From Methylotetracoccus oryzae (GTDB taxonomy: Bacteria; Pseudomonadota; Gammaproteobacteria; Methylococcales; Methylococcaceae), in assembly GCF_006175985.1 (NCBI RefSeq), contig NZ_SRSH01000015.1, positions 62,001 through 126,000 on the forward strand: a stretch of DNA of 64,000 nt, read 5' to 3'. Below are positions 35,422 through 46,063 of the stretch, in pieces (position 1 is the first letter of the stretch; every line of letters begins with the position of its first letter). The position numbers and the translations under genes are program-made. Under the pieces are notes generated by a model. It worked only from the letters and a program-made list of their open reading frames with translations, did not search any database and had not been told where the DNA came from.

Positions 35422-37119
35422 TCAGATCGCCGGGTTCTGGCCGTCAGCCAGGCAAAGGCGGAACTCGCTGCCATCGCTGAGCGGCCGATAGTCGATCCGG
35501 GCCTGGTTGAGTTCGGCCAGTTCGCGTGCCACGTAAAGCCCCAGGCCCACGCCGCTGCGTGAGGTCGTGAAGAAGGGTTCGAAAATCTGATCGGCGGTCT
35601 GTCCATCGATGCCCCCGCCGTGGTCCACCACGGCCAGGCAGGGGCGACCGTCTCGTGCGTCCGCTTCAAGGCGTATCTCCAGCATGGTTTTGTCCGGTCG
35701 CCCGTATTTCATCGCGTTGGTGCACAGATTGTCCAATATTTGCCGGAGATGGCTCGGATCGATCAGCGCGCACAGAGAGCGTTCGGCGCCGCGCAGCGCG
35801 AAGGGTGGGGCGGACAGATCGCGCTCCTCGGTGAAGTCATCCAGAAACCGGCTGACCCAGGGGCCCAGTTCCACGCGTTCGCGCTGGGTGCTGCGGCCGC
35901 GCGACAGTTGCAGTATGTTCTCGACGATTTCGTTGACGCGTTTCGAGTGGCGCAGAATGATCTCGAGGAGGCGCTGGTCTTCCCCGCTCAGGGCATCCGA
36001 CTCCGTCAGGAGCTGAGCGGCATGGTTGATGGCGCTGAGTGGGTTGCGCACTTCGTGCGCGATGCTGCCGGTCAGGCGGCCGAGCGACGTGAGCTTGCTA
36101 TGTTGCACGCGCTGTTTATGGACGGCTTCGTCTTCGAGCATGACCATGTTCAGCGCTGGGTCCGACTGCAGCAGGCGTGCGAACCGGGCATGGACCGGCT
36201 GGCCGTTAGGCGAACGCAGCGTGCCGGAGGCCTCCGAATCCTGGTGGGACCATTCCACATAAGCCTGCTGGAATACCGGGTTGAGATCCTTGACGGAGGC
36301 GACCGAAGGACCCGCCCCGAGCAGGCGTCGCGCCGCCGGGTTGGCGGTCCGGATGCGTTGCTGGTCGTCCAGCACGAGGATGCCGGACTGCAGATGGTCG
36401 ATGATGAAGGCGTTTAGCTGACGCAGCGTTGCCAGGTCGTGGCTGCGCTGGGCGGCCAGCAACTGGCTCTGTTCCGCACGTGCCGACAGTGCCGTGGCCA
36501 GCAGTGCGACGGCGAAGAACGCCGCGCCCAGCAGTCCCGCCGAGGTCAGGGACATCGCCGACGGCAGCACGCCCAGCCCGATGGACAACTCCTGCGACAA
36601 TACCGCAATGCTCGCGACCGCCGCAAAGCCCAGGGCGCAGCGTCCCCCGGTAAGGATGCCGCCGGCAGCGACGGTGCAGGCCATTAGGATCCCGAGTCCT
36701 CCCGACACGCCGCCCGAGGCGCTCATCAGCATCGCGATCAGCGCGATGTCCGTCAGCACCTGTAGGTTGACCTGGGTCGTGTACTGAGGACGGCGCAGCG
36801 CGACCAGGGGTGCACTGAGCAGTGCGGTGATCAGACACAGGCCGGAAACCGTGGCGAAGCGTTGGGGATCCTGCACGTCCACGAGCGAGGTCAATCGGCC
36901 GAGCCACAGGGGCACGACGAACGCGAACCCCAGTACGCCGCGGTAGCCGACGTACAAGGCCAGCGACCGCCAGGCCGGATCGACCTGCACCCGGTAATTC
37001 GGGGAAAAGGGGCAGGGCGTCAGATAAGCGCCCGGGTCGGCTGCATCGGGAGTCGCAACGCCGTCTTCGGCGCCGTTGACGGTTGATGTCTTCGTTCCTT
37101 CGAGCGAACCCGTTGCCAT
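35422..37119 (-). CDS. pilS: Sensor histidine kinase, PilS-like
   Basis: The 565-residue protein carries about six hydrophobic segments (roughly residues 60-215), a PAS-like domain beginning at FIIDHLQSGILVLDDQQRI, the dimerisation and phospho-acceptor box LTGSIAHEVRNPLSAINHAA and an HATPase domain ending GVGLGLYVARELAELNQA. This is the PilS architecture: polytopic sensor, cytoplasmic PAS, kinase. The start at 37119 (MATGSLEG) was chosen; an in-frame upstream start would cross the palindromic promoter region. It is co-transcribed with pilR. Confidence 0.88.
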   Translation of the reverse strand: MATGSLEGTKTSTVNGAEDGVATPDAADPGAYLTPCPFSPNYRVQVDPAWRSLALYVGYRGVLGFAFVVPLWLGRLTSLVDVQDPQRFATVSGLCLITALLSAPLVALRRPQYTTQVNLQVLTDIALIAMLMSASGGVSGGLGILMACTVAAGGILTGGRCALGFAAVASIAVLSQELSIGLGVLPSAMSLTSAGLLGAAFFAVALLATALSARAEQSQLLAAQRSHDLATLRQLNAFIIDHLQSGILVLDDQQRIRTANPAARRLLGAGPSVASVKDLNPVFQQAYVEWSHQDSEASGTLRSPNGQPVHARFARLLQSDPALNMVMLEDEAVHKQRVQHSKLTSLGRLTGSIAHEVRNPLSAINHAAQLLTESDALSGEDQRLLEIILRHSKRVNEIVENILQLSRGRSTQRERVELGPWVSRFLDDFTEERDLSAPPFALRGAERSLCALIDPSHLRQILDNLCTNAMKYGRPDKTMLEIRLEADARDGRPCLAVVDHGGGIDGQTADQIFEPFFTTSRSGVGLGLYVARELAELNQARIDYRPLSDGSEFRLCLADGQNPAI

Positions 37120-37144
37120 CGCGGTGCAGTTTTCGCAGGACTTG

Positions 37145-37174
37145 GCTAAAATGCCGTTTCGCAAAGATTTTAGC
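37145..37174. promoter_or_regulatory. Inverted repeat carrying opposing -10-like elements (pilS/sucC)
   Basis: GCTAAAAT at 37145-37152 and ATTTTAGC at 37167-37174 form a perfect eight-base inverted repeat with a 14-base centre between the divergent genes pilS and sucC. Each arm contains TAAAAT (5/6 to the -10 consensus) reading outward on opposite strands: plus strand 37147-37152, minus strand 37172-37167. No good -35 hexamers are evident. The segment could be a pair of opposing promoters or an operator for a dimeric regulator. Confidence 0.45.
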
Positions 37175-37245
37175 ACTCGCGGCCCGTAAACGGCCTGTTC
37201 CGGCAGCACAACCCACGCCGGATAACGCTCTTCGGTTCCACACTG

Positions 37246-38409
37246 ATGAACCTACACGAATACCAATCCAAAGCCCTGTTCGCCGACTATGGCATCGACG
37301 TCCCTCGGGGGCAGGTCGCCTTCTCGGCGGAACAGGCCTGCGCGGCAGCGACGGCGCTCGGCGGCGACCGCTGGGTACTCAAGGCGCAGTCGCATACCGG
37401 TGGTCGAGGTAAGGCCGGCGGAGTCCGCGTCGTCGAAGGCCTGGACTCGGTGGCCGCCGTCGCGTCGGAGCTCTTGGGGATGCGCCTGGTGACGCACCAG
37501 ACCGGCCCTGCGGGGCTTCCGGTCAGCGGGGTACTGGTCGAGGAGGTCCGGCCGATCGCGCGCGAGCTCTACTTGAGCGCGCTGGTCGACCGCGCCAGCG
37601 CCCGGATTCTGTTCATCGCATCCGAACAGGGCGGCATGGACATCGAGGCCGTGGCGGCGGAGCAGCCCGAGGCGATTCTGACCTGCAGTGTCGACCCGGT
37701 GGTCGGCCTGCAGGCCTACCAGACCCGCGATCTGGCCTTCGCAATGAATCTGCAGGGCGCGCAGGTGGCCGCGCTGGGGCGCATCATGCAAGGACTCTAC
37801 CGGTTGTTGCTCGACAAGGATCTGAGCCAGGTCGAGGTCAATCCGCTGATCGTCAACGAGGCGGGGCAGTTGCTGGCGCTGGATGCAAAGATCAACATCG
37901 ACGACAACGCCCTGTACGCGCATCCGGACCTCGTCGAACTGCGGGATCTGTCGCAGGAAGATGCCACCGAAGCCGCCGCGCGCGAGCACGGGCTCAGCTA
38001 TGTCACCCTCGACGGCGAGATCGGCTGCATGGTCAACGGCGCCGGTCTCGCGATGGCGACCATGGACATGGTGCGGCTGCACGGCGGCATGCCGGCGAAT
38101 TTCCTCGACGTCGGTGGCGGCACGACTGCGGCCAAGGTCGCCGAGGCGTTCAAACTGATCCTGGCCGACGACAAGGTCAAGGCCGTGCTGGTCAACATCT
38201 TCGGCGGTATCGTCCGCTGCGACCTGATCGCCGAGGGCGTCATCACGGCCGTGAAGGAGGTCCATGTCGCAGTGCCGGTGATCGTCCGGCTCGAGGGCAC
38301 CAATGCCGAGGCCGGCCGGACCATGTTGGCCGAATCGGGACTCGCGATCATCGCCGCATCCGACCTGGACGATGCGGCCAGCAAGGCAGTGGAGGCAGCA
38401 CGCGCATGA
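37246..38409 (+). CDS. sucC: Succinyl-CoA synthetase (ADP-forming) subunit beta
   Basis: The 387-residue protein begins [17 protein letters not shown], as in all SucC. It shows the ATP-grasp segment [50 protein letters not shown] and the C-terminal [17 protein letters not shown]. SucC binds nucleotide and, with SucD, interconverts succinyl-CoA and succinate in the TCA cycle. Its stop overlaps the sucD start by four bases. The upstream TCA genes (sucAB, lpd) that often precede it are absent here. Confidence 0.97.
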   Translation: MNLHEYQSKALFADYGIDVPRGQVAFSAEQACAAATALGGDRWVLKAQSHTGGRGKAGGVRVVEGLDSVAAVASELLGMRLVTHQTGPAGLPVSGVLVEEVRPIARELYLSALVDRASARILFIASEQGGMDIEAVAAEQPEAILTCSVDPVVGLQAYQTRDLAFAMNLQGAQVAALGRIMQGLYRLLLDKDLSQVEVNPLIVNEAGQLLALDAKINIDDNALYAHPDLVELRDLSQEDATEAAAREHGLSYVTLDGEIGCMVNGAGLAMATMDMVRLHGGMPANFLDVGGGTTAAKVAEAFKLILADDKVKAVLVNIFGGIVRCDLIAEGVITAVKEVHVAVPVIVRLEGTNAEAGRTMLAESGLAIIAASDLDDAASKAVEAARA

Positions 38410-39278
38410 GCATTCTGATCGATCGTTCGACGCGGCTGATCTGCCAGGGCTTTACCGGCAAACAGGCGACGTTCCACTCCGAGCAGTGTCTCGCCTATGG
38501 CACGCAACTGGTCGGCGGTGTCACGCCCGGCAAAGGCGGCACGACCCACCTCGGCCTGCCGGTGTACGACACGGTGCGGCAGGCGGTGTCCGGCACCGGG
38601 GCCACGGCCTCGATGATCTACGTCCCGCCGCCGTTCGCCGCCGATGCGATTCTCGAGGCGGCCGATGCCGGCATCACCTTGATCATCTGCATCACCGAAG
38701 GCATCCCGGTGCTGCAGATGATGAAAGTGAAAAATGCCCTGCGCGGTTATCCTGATGTGCGGCTGATCGGCCCGAACTGCCCGGGGGTGATCACGCCGGG
38801 CAAATGCAAGATCGGCATCATGCCCGGTTTCATTCACATGCCGGGCTCGGTCGGCATCGTGTCGCGCTCCGGTACGCTGACCTACGAGGCGGTGTTCCAG
38901 ACGACACGCGCCGGTCTCGGGCAGAGCACCTGCGTGGGCATCGGCGGCGATCCGATCAAGGGGCTGGATTTCATCGACGTGCTGGCCTTGTTCCAGGCCG
39001 ATGAGCAAACCCGCGGCATCATCCTGGTCGGTGAGATCGGGGGCAGTGCCGAGGAAGAAGCGGCCGAGTACATCCGCGCCCACGTCACCAAGCCGGTCGT
39101 CGGCTATATCGCCGGCCTGACCGCTCCGCCGGGCAAGCGCATGGGCCATGCCGGTGCCATCATCACCGGCGGCAAGGGGACCGGTCAGGGCAAGGTCGCC
39201 GCGCTGCAGGCGGCCGGCATCGCGGTGGTCGATTCGCCGTCCGCGATGGGGCGCCGGATGTCGGAGCTGCTGGCCTGA
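38406..39278 (+). CDS. sucD: Succinyl-CoA synthetase subunit alpha
   Basis: The 290-residue protein has the CoA-binding N terminus ([38 protein letters not shown]) and [20 protein letters not shown]. The phospho-His lies near the end in [13 protein letters not shown]. Length is the norm. It follows sucC with an ATGA overlap, so the 1:1 subunits are translationally coupled. The nadE gene starts 46 bases later and may share the transcript. Confidence 0.97.
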   Translation: MSILIDRSTRLICQGFTGKQATFHSEQCLAYGTQLVGGVTPGKGGTTHLGLPVYDTVRQAVSGTGATASMIYVPPPFAADAILEAADAGITLIICITEGIPVLQMMKVKNALRGYPDVRLIGPNCPGVITPGKCKIGIMPGFIHMPGSVGIVSRSGTLTYEAVFQTTRAGLGQSTCVGIGGDPIKGLDFIDVLALFQADEQTRGIILVGEIGGSAEEEAAEYIRAHVTKPVVGYIAGLTAPPGKRMGHAGAIITGGKGTGQGKVAALQAAGIAVVDSPSAMGRRMSELLA

Positions 39279-39324
39279 AGCCTCCCGCTGTCCGAATGCG
39301 ATGGCAGGCGTGGGGTGCCGGGCG

Positions 39325-40944
39325 ATGAACCTCCGCATTGCGATCGCACAGCTCGACTTCCTCGTCGGTGACGTGGCCGGCAACAGCCGCCGCGTCCTCC
39401 AGGCAGCCAGCGAGGCGCGCGACCGCCTCGGGGCGCACGCCGTCGTCTTCCCCGAACTCACCTTGTCGGGCTACCCGCCCGAGGACCTGATCCTCCGGCC
39501 CGATTTCCTGCGCTGTGTCGACGACGCGCTGCAGGGGCTCGCGGCCCAGGTGCGGGGCATCGACGTCATCGTCGGCTTTCCGGAGCGTCAGGTCGGCATG
39601 CCCTACAACAGCGCCGCGGTGCTGCGGGAGGGCAGGGTGCACTGCATCTACCGCAAGCAGGCCTTGCCAAACTACGGCGTGTTCGACGAGAAGCGCTATT
39701 TCCTGCCCGGCGCCGATGCCTGCGTGTTCGAACTGCATGGCGTACCGGTGGGGCTGACGATCTGCGAGGACATCTGGCTGCCGGGGGCCGTCGAAGGCGC
39801 GGCCGCGGGCGGCGCACGGCTGGTGCTGAACCTCAACGCCTCGCCGTTTCAGGTCGGCAAGGGCGATGACCGCGAGCGGGTGGTCCGTGATCGCGTCACG
39901 GTGGCGGGCGTGCCGGTCGTTTACGCGAACCTGGTCGGTGGCCAGGACGAACTCGTCTTCGACGGCTCGTCCTTCGTCATGAACGCCGCCGGGTCGGTCG
40001 TCGCCCGAGCACCTGCCTTCGAGGAAGCGCTGTTCGCGGTCGATTTCGCCGGCAGCGCCTCGCTGGAGCCAATTGGGGCGACGGTGACGCCGCCGCTGGA
40101 AGAGACCGCCGCCGTATACCAGGCGCTGGTGACCGGTATTCGCGACTATGTCACCAAGAACCGTTTTGCCGGCGCGGTGTTGGGTTTGTCCGGCGGCATC
40201 GATTCGGCCCTGACGCTCGCGCTGGCGGCGGATGCACTGGGAGCCGGGAACGTCGAGGCGGTGCTGATGCCGTCGCGCTACACGGCCGACATCAGCGTGA
40301 CCGATGCCGAGGCGCAGGCCGAACTGATGGGTGTTGCCCACCATGTGATCCCGATCGAGCCGGCTTTCCGCACTTTCACGGAGACCCTGGCCGACACGTT
40401 CGAGGGTCTGCCCGCCGACACCACCGAGGAGAACATCCAGGCCCGCTGCCGCGGCGTGATCCTGATGGCCATCTCGAACAAGAAGCGCAAGATCCTGCTG
40501 ACCACCGGCAACAAGAGCGAGATGAGCGTCGGCTACGCGACCCTGTACGGCGACATGGCCGGCGGCTTTGCGCCGCTGAAGGACGTGCCCAAGCTGCTGG
40601 TCTACCGCCTGGCGGATTATCGGAACGGGATCTCGCGCGTCATCCCGCAGCGGGTCATCGACCGGCCGCCTTCGGCCGAGTTACGGCCGGACCAGAAGGA
40701 CGAGGACTCGTTGCCGCCCTACGATCTGCTCGATCCCATCCTGGCCTTGTACGTCGAGGAAGACCGCTCGGTCGAGGACATCATTGCCGCGGGTTATCCC
40801 GATGACGCGGTCCGGCGGGTGGCCTGGCTGGTCGACAGCAACGAGTACAAACGCCGCCAGGCCCCGCCCGGCGTCAAGATTTCCCGGCGCGCCTTTGGAC
40901 GCGACCGCCGCTATCCGATCACCTGCGGATACGGGCGGCGCTGA
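39325..40944 (+). CDS. nadE: Glutamine-dependent NAD+ synthetase
   Basis: The 539-residue protein has an N-terminal nitrilase-type glutaminase with Glu in FPELTLSGYPPEDL, Lys in YRKQALPNYGVFDEKRYF and Cys in LTICEDIWLPG. The synthetase domain has the pyrophosphate motif GLSGGIDSALTLAL and TTGNKSEMSVGYATLYGDMA. It amidates nicotinic acid adenine dinucleotide to NAD+ with glutamine as nitrogen donor. The ATG at 39325 matches the family N terminus; an upstream in-frame start would overlap sucD. Confidence 0.96.
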   Translation: MNLRIAIAQLDFLVGDVAGNSRRVLQAASEARDRLGAHAVVFPELTLSGYPPEDLILRPDFLRCVDDALQGLAAQVRGIDVIVGFPERQVGMPYNSAAVLREGRVHCIYRKQALPNYGVFDEKRYFLPGADACVFELHGVPVGLTICEDIWLPGAVEGAAAGGARLVLNLNASPFQVGKGDDRERVVRDRVTVAGVPVVYANLVGGQDELVFDGSSFVMNAAGSVVARAPAFEEALFAVDFAGSASLEPIGATVTPPLEETAAVYQALVTGIRDYVTKNRFAGAVLGLSGGIDSALTLALAADALGAGNVEAVLMPSRYTADISVTDAEAQAELMGVAHHVIPIEPAFRTFTETLADTFEGLPADTTEENIQARCRGVILMAISNKKRKILLTTGNKSEMSVGYATLYGDMAGGFAPLKDVPKLLVYRLADYRNGISRVIPQRVIDRPPSAELRPDQKDEDSLPPYDLLDPILALYVEEDRSVEDIIAAGYPDDAVRRVAWLVDSNEYKRRQAPPGVKISRRAFGRDRRYPITCGYGRR

Positions 40945-41045
40945 CCCCCGTTGGGGCGCGATGTTCCCATGCTGCTGGGCTGTCAACCACCACGGACCGC
41001 CCTGAGTCGCCCATCCGGAATTGTTTCACGAGGTATTGGAAGCCA

Positions 41046-44000
41046 ATGAAGGATACGGAAGTTCTTCACCAACCGATGGTCCTGATCGTCGACGATTCGC
41101 CCGAGGATCGACACACCTGTCGCACTTTCCTGGATACCGGGTATCGGGTGTCGGATGCCGACACGGGCCAGGCGGGTCTTGAACTGATCGGGCGCCTGAA
41201 GCCGGACTGCATCCTGCTCGACTATCGGCTTCCCGATCTCAATGGTCTCGAGTTTCTCGAGGCGCTGCACCAGGAGCCGTCATGCGAACAGCCCGCGGTG
41301 GTGGTGCTGACCGGCCATGCTGATGTGAGATTGGCGGTTGCTGCCTTGCAAGCGGGAGCCACCGACTTCATCGAGAAGGATCACATCACCGCGGTATCGA
41401 TCAAACAGGCTGTGGCCAGGGCCATCAGCAACGTGCAGCTGAGCCGTGATCTGAACCGTCACCGCGAGTGGCTCGATGCGACCTTCGCCGGTGTTGCCGA
41501 CGGCGTGGTGGTGGTGGATGCAGCGGCCCGGGTGACGCTGTGCAACCAGACCTTCGCCGAACTGAGCGGATGGTCACTGGCCGAAGCCATGGGGCAGCCA
41601 ATCAATGAGGTCCTGGCGCTCACTCAGGACGCGTCGGCACATGATTGGCAGCAGACACTCCAACAAATCCTGGGCGGTGAGCAGCAGGTTGCAACGCCCC
41701 GCTTTTCGGGCCAGTTGATCGCACGGAATGGGAGCCGACGTTCGATCGCCTTCAAACTGGCCCCGATCCTCGCCCAGAGCAATTCAGACACGGGCGTGGT
41801 GATCACGCTGACTGATGTCGGCGAGATTGATGAGACGAGACAGGCCTTGACGGAGAGCGAGTCGTGGCTACGGCTCGCGTTGGAGGCCTCCGGCATGGGC
41901 TGCTTCGACTGGGACCTGGAGACCGGATCCGTGACCTGGAACCGGCAGCACGAAGCGCTGTGGGGGTTCCAGCCGGGGGAAATGACCGGTGCCTACGCGG
42001 ATTTCGCGCGACGCGTCCACCCGGACGACCTGCCTGAAGTCGAGGCCGCTCTGGCCCGAAGCCGGGATGACCGGGTCCCTTACTGCTGCGAGTTCCGGGT
42101 CGTCTGGCCCGATGGCAGTACGCACTGGATGGGCGGTCGGGGCGAGTTTGTCTACCGGGAGGATGGCAGGGTGCTGCGCATGCGCGGCACCGTCGTCGAG
42201 GTGACGCAGCGCAAGCAGGCCGATGCCGCCCTGCACGCGAGCCAGGAACTGTTGGCAAGGATCATCGAGAGCGCGCCGTCGGCGGTCTTTGCGATCGATC
42301 GCGAGCATCGTTTCACGCTGACCAACCCGGCCCACTTGTCTACCTGTCGGCTGCAGCCGGATGGTGTGATGGAGCGCACCGGACGCGACGTTTTCCCCGC
42401 CGCGACGGCCGAGCGGCTTTGGGCCGACAACGAACAAGTCATGCGTACGGGGCAAGCGTTGCAACTCGAGGAGGAACTGGTCCTTGCCGATGGTACCCGT
42501 ATCGACGTCATCACGACCAAGTTCCCGTTGCGCGATGCGGCGGGCGTGATTGTCGGCATGGGTGGCGTGGCCACGGATGTCTCCGAGCTCAAGCGTGTAC
42601 AGCAGGCGCTGTCTGCTGCCGAGCAGCGCTTCCGCCTGGCGATGGAGGTCACCCAGGATGGAATCTGGGACTGGGATATCACGACTGGGAATACCTACTA
42701 CAGTCCGGCCTATTTCGGGATGCTCGGCTACGCGCCCGGTGATTTCCCCGAATCCTTTGAGACCTGGACCGACTTGTTGCACCCCGACGAGCGGGAATCC
42801 GTTACAGCCGAGGCTCTACACCTGCTGGCGACCGCCGGCGAGTACCAGCTGGAATTTCGAATGCGTACGCGGGCGGGTTCCTATATCTGGGTCATCAGCC
42901 GCGGGAGGGTTATCGCGAGGGATGCGGAAGGGAATCCCCAGCGGGCGATCGGGACACATATCGACATCACCGGGCGCAAAACGGCGGAGCAGGCACTGAG
43001 GATCAGCGAGGAGGGTTTGCGCCTTGCGCTGGATGCCGCGCAGATGGGAACGTTCGATTGGGACCTCGTGACCGGGCGTATCACTTGGTCACACCGGCAC
43101 GAAGCGCTCTGGGGCTATGCGCCCGGCGAGTTCGACGGAACGTATGCGGGGGTCACGCAACGGGTCGACCCTAACGACCTGCCTGCGGTCGAAATCGAAT
43201 TGGCCCGTTGCCAGTCCTCGCGGGCGCGCTTTTCGGTCGAGTATCGTGTGCTGTGGCCGGACGGCAGCACGCATTGGGTGAGCTCTCTGGGCGAATTCGA
43301 GTACGCCAGTGACGGTACGCCGCTGCGGATGCGGGGTGCCGGGATGGATATCTCCGACCGCAAGGCGACCCAGACGGCGCAGCGTGAGGCGGAGGCATGG
43401 CGCCTGGCTTCCCGCTACACCCGCTCCCTGATCGAGACCAGCCTGGACCCGCTGGTAACCATCAGCGCCGACGGCGTCATCACCGATGTCAATCGAGCGA
43501 CCGAAGACGCTACCGGATGGCCCCGCGCGCAGCTGATTGGCAGCGACTTCGCGAACTACTTCACCGATCCTGCCCAAGCCCGCACCGTTTACCGGCAAGC
43601 CTTTTCGGAAGGTCATGTGCGGGACCATCCGCTGACCCTCCGGCATACGTCCGGGCAACTGACGGATGTGCTGTACAACGCCTCCGTTGTCCGCGACGAA
43701 GACGGTCGTATCCAGGGTGTTTTCGCCGCCGCTCGCGACATCACGGTCCGCCTTCAAGCGGAACAGGCGCTTGAGGCAAGCCAGGCGGGCTTGCGGCGCG
43801 CCCAGTCCGTTGGGCAGATCGGCAGTTGGCATCTGTTTCGCGACTCCGAGGTTTTCGAAATTTCCGAGGAGACAGCGAAGCTGTTCGATCTCCCGGGTGA
43901 CCGGCCCCTCACGTTCACCGAATGGTTCGCTCGTATTCATCCCGACGATCAGGCGGGCGTTGCGGCGGCCTGGCGGGATGCCTTGCGTGGTGCGCCATAC

Positions 44001-45749
44001 GAGAGGGTCTACCGCATCGTCGTTCGGGGCGAGATCGTCTGGATCAGGGCCCTCGCGGAACTGGAGTTCGACGAAAGCGGCACGCTGTTGAGCGGCGTGG
44101 GCACGGTGCAGGACATCACACCGCTCAAGCGGGCGGAACTCGAGGTGCGACGAGCTGCGCAACGCCTGAAGTTGGCCACCGAAGCGGCGGATGTCGGCGT
44201 TTGGACCTGGAATTTCGCCGATGACCGTCTGAAATGGGACGACCGGCTTTTGGCCTGGTACGAGGTGCCGGACGGCATGCGCGAAACCGGGCTTGACTAC
44301 GCATTCTGGCGATCACGGGTTCATCCCGACGATATCGAGCGTATAGAAGCCGGTTTTTTGGCTGCCAGGCTTGCGCAATCCGCCTGGTCGGGCGAATTTC
44401 GCATCCTGTTGCCGGGGGGGCGGGTCCGCTACATCGAATCGGCCGCGCTGTTCGAGCATCAACCGGATGGCGCGCCCGAGAGGATGGTCGGTATCAACCG
44501 CGATGTAACGGCGGAGCGTGCGCTCGAGGAGAGCCTGCGCGAGGCGAAGGCCGCCGCCGACGGGGCGAACGAGGCCAAGGGTATTTTCCTGGCCGATGTG
44601 AGTCACGAGGTCCGGACGCCCATGAACGCGATCCTGGGTTTCGCGCAATTGTTGGAGAAGGATGCGCTCACTCCCGAGCAGCGCGGGATGGTGCGGCGGA
44701 TACGCACCGCCAGCGAATCGTTGATGGGCCTGCTCAATGACATCCTCGACTTTTCCAAGATCGAGTCAGGCCGTTTCGCCCTGGAGCGGCAGCCCTTCTC
44801 GCTCGACGGGGTGTTGTCCAATGTCGTCGGACTGCTGTGCTCGATGGCCGTCGGCAAGGGCCTGGAACTGCGGCTCGACATGCCGGCCGACTGCGATATC
44901 ACACTCCTCGGGGACGCGGGCCGACTGGAACAGGTGCTTGTCAATCTGACCAGCAATGCGATCAAGTTCACCGACCAGGGCAGTGTCGAGGTGCGAGTGA
45001 TCGCGACGGCGTTGACCGGGACCCAGGCGCACCTGCGCTTCGAGGTGCACGATACCGGCATCGGCATCGCGCCGGAACAACAGGACGCCCTGTTCACGCG
45101 CTTCACGCAAGCCGACGGCAGCGTCACCCGCCGCTACGGCGGGACGGGCCTCGGACTTTCCATCTGCAAGCATCTCATCGAAGCAATGGGCGGAACGCTT
45201 GGCGTCGACAGTACCCTGGGCGTCGGCAGCACCTTCTGGTTCGAAGCGGGTTTCCCGCTGGCCCCCGCGGACGCCCTGCTGGAAACGGCGGTGGCGTCTG
45301 CGCCTTTGACCGTGACCGGTCCCAGGCTGAAGGGACTGCAGTGCCTCGTGGTCGACGATAGCGCGATGAACCGCGACCTTCTGCAATACCTGCTGCAGCG
45401 GGAGGGGGCTCATGTTGACGTCGCCGCCGATGGTCGTGAGGCGCTGGAGTACCTGCGTACGCGAAGTCAGCCCGTCGATGCCGTCCTGATCGATCTCCAG
45501 ATGCCGGTGATGGATGGACTCGAGTTGATCGGCGCGATACGCGGTGAACTCGGTCTGAGCGGGCTGCCTTTGATCGCCGTTTCGGCTGCGGCGGGACGGA
45601 AGCAGCGCCAGGCGGCAGAAAACGCGGGCGCTAACGACTTCCTGCTCAAACCGGTGGACCTGGAGACGTTCGTCACCACGCTGCTGCGCTGGACGCAACC
45701 CGCAGTGCCAGTCGTGACGGCGCCGGACCCAAGATCGGGAACGGATTGA
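41046..45749 (+). CDS. Hybrid sensor histidine kinase with eight PAS domains and two receivers
   Basis: The 1,567-residue cytoplasmic protein has no membrane helix. In order: a receiver domain (residues 10-125, phospho-acceptor D59 in LLDYRLPD); about eight PAS/PAC units between residues 135 and 1165, most ending in the PAC-type D[IV]T motif; a HisKA box FLADVSHEVRTPMNAILGFA with H1187; an HATPase with NLTSNAIKFTD, HDTGIGIAPEQ and GGTGLGLSICKHL; and a terminal receiver with D1483 in VLIDLQMPVMDG. The second and fifth PAS units are near duplicates (FDWDLxTG, HEALWG, WPDGSTHW, LRMRG). There is no DNA-binding output, so phosphate probably passes to a separate regulator that is not adjacent. Confidence 0.92.
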   Translation: MKDTEVLHQPMVLIVDDSPEDRHTCRTFLDTGYRVSDADTGQAGLELIGRLKPDCILLDYRLPDLNGLEFLEALHQEPSCEQPAVVVLTGHADVRLAVAALQAGATDFIEKDHITAVSIKQAVARAISNVQLSRDLNRHREWLDATFAGVADGVVVVDAAARVTLCNQTFAELSGWSLAEAMGQPINEVLALTQDASAHDWQQTLQQILGGEQQVATPRFSGQLIARNGSRRSIAFKLAPILAQSNSDTGVVITLTDVGEIDETRQALTESESWLRLALEASGMGCFDWDLETGSVTWNRQHEALWGFQPGEMTGAYADFARRVHPDDLPEVEAALARSRDDRVPYCCEFRVVWPDGSTHWMGGRGEFVYREDGRVLRMRGTVVEVTQRKQADAALHASQELLARIIESAPSAVFAIDREHRFTLTNPAHLSTCRLQPDGVMERTGRDVFPAATAERLWADNEQVMRTGQALQLEEELVLADGTRIDVITTKFPLRDAAGVIVGMGGVATDVSELKRVQQALSAAEQRFRLAMEVTQDGIWDWDITTGNTYYSPAYFGMLGYAPGDFPESFETWTDLLHPDERESVTAEALHLLATAGEYQLEFRMRTRAGSYIWVISRGRVIARDAEGNPQRAIGTHIDITGRKTAEQALRISEEGLRLALDAAQMGTFDWDLVTGRITWSHRHEALWGYAPGEFDGTYAGVTQRVDPNDLPAVEIELARCQSSRARFSVEYRVLWPDGSTHWVSSLGEFEYASDGTPLRMRGAGMDISDRKATQTAQREAEAWRLASRYTRSLIETSLDPLVTISADGVITDVNRATEDATGWPRAQLIGSDFANYFTDPAQARTVYRQAFSEGHVRDHPLTLRHTSGQLTDVLYNASVVRDEDGRIQGVFAAARDITVRLQAEQALEASQAGLRRAQSVGQIGSWHLFRDSEVFEISEETAKLFDLPGDRPLTFTEWFARIHPDDQAGVAAAWRDALRGAPYERVYRIVVRGEIVWIRALAELEFDESGTLLSGVGTVQDITPLKRAELEVRRAAQRLKLATEAADVGVWTWNFADDRLKWDDRLLAWYEVPDGMRETGLDYAFWRSRVHPDDIERIEAGFLAARLAQSAWSGEFRILLPGGRVRYIESAALFEHQPDGAPERMVGINRDVTAERALEESLREAKAAADGANEAKGIFLADVSHEVRTPMNAILGFAQLLEKDALTPEQRGMVRRIRTASESLMGLLNDILDFSKIESGRFALERQPFSLDGVLSNVVGLLCSMAVGKGLELRLDMPADCDITLLGDAGRLEQVLVNLTSNAIKFTDQGSVEVRVIATALTGTQAHLRFEVHDTGIGIAPEQQDALFTRFTQADGSVTRRYGGTGLGLSICKHLIEAMGGTLGVDSTLGVGSTFWFEAGFPLAPADALLETAVASAPLTVTGPRLKGLQCLVVDDSAMNRDLLQYLLQREGAHVDVAADGREALEYLRTRSQPVDAVLIDLQMPVMDGLELIGAIRGELGLSGLPLIAVSAAAGRKQRQAAENAGANDFLLKPVDLETFVTTLLRWTQPAVPVVTAPDPRSGTD

Positions 45750-46063
45750 GGCCTCCCGGTTCCGTTGCCTTTACGCCCTTTTTTGATCCGCACTGAAGTT
45801 GACACCGAGGGATTTGGCTGGCGACCGGGATAGTGCGGCCGCCAACCGGCCAGACACATTGCGCGGGCGCGTATTGGCCGGATTGGTCCGGGCGCATCGA
45901 TTCAAGGACTCCTTAACGATGACAGGACGGTACAAGCGTCTTCGGCCCCGTTGCGGCGAAACCGTGGGATGCGAGGGGCTGGCCGTTCGGGGGAACTCCG
46001 GGGGCGGCTGCTGCGGTGATCTTCCTCCGGCTGATTGACAAAAGGACGTTGTATTGTCGAAGT
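45750..46063. other. Intergenic region after the hybrid kinase
   Basis: This 314-base gap holds a T-rich tract (CCCTTTTTTG around 45777-45785) about 30 bases after the kinase stop, preceded by only a weak imperfect hairpin, so termination there is possible. TTGACA occurs at 46035-46040 but no -10 lies at a suitable distance. I see no gene here. Confidence 0.35.

Noticed and set aside
46035..46040. TTGACA before the acetylxylan-esterase-like gene as a promoter
   Set aside because: No -10-like hexamer lies 16-18 bases downstream; the sequence there is CGAAGT.
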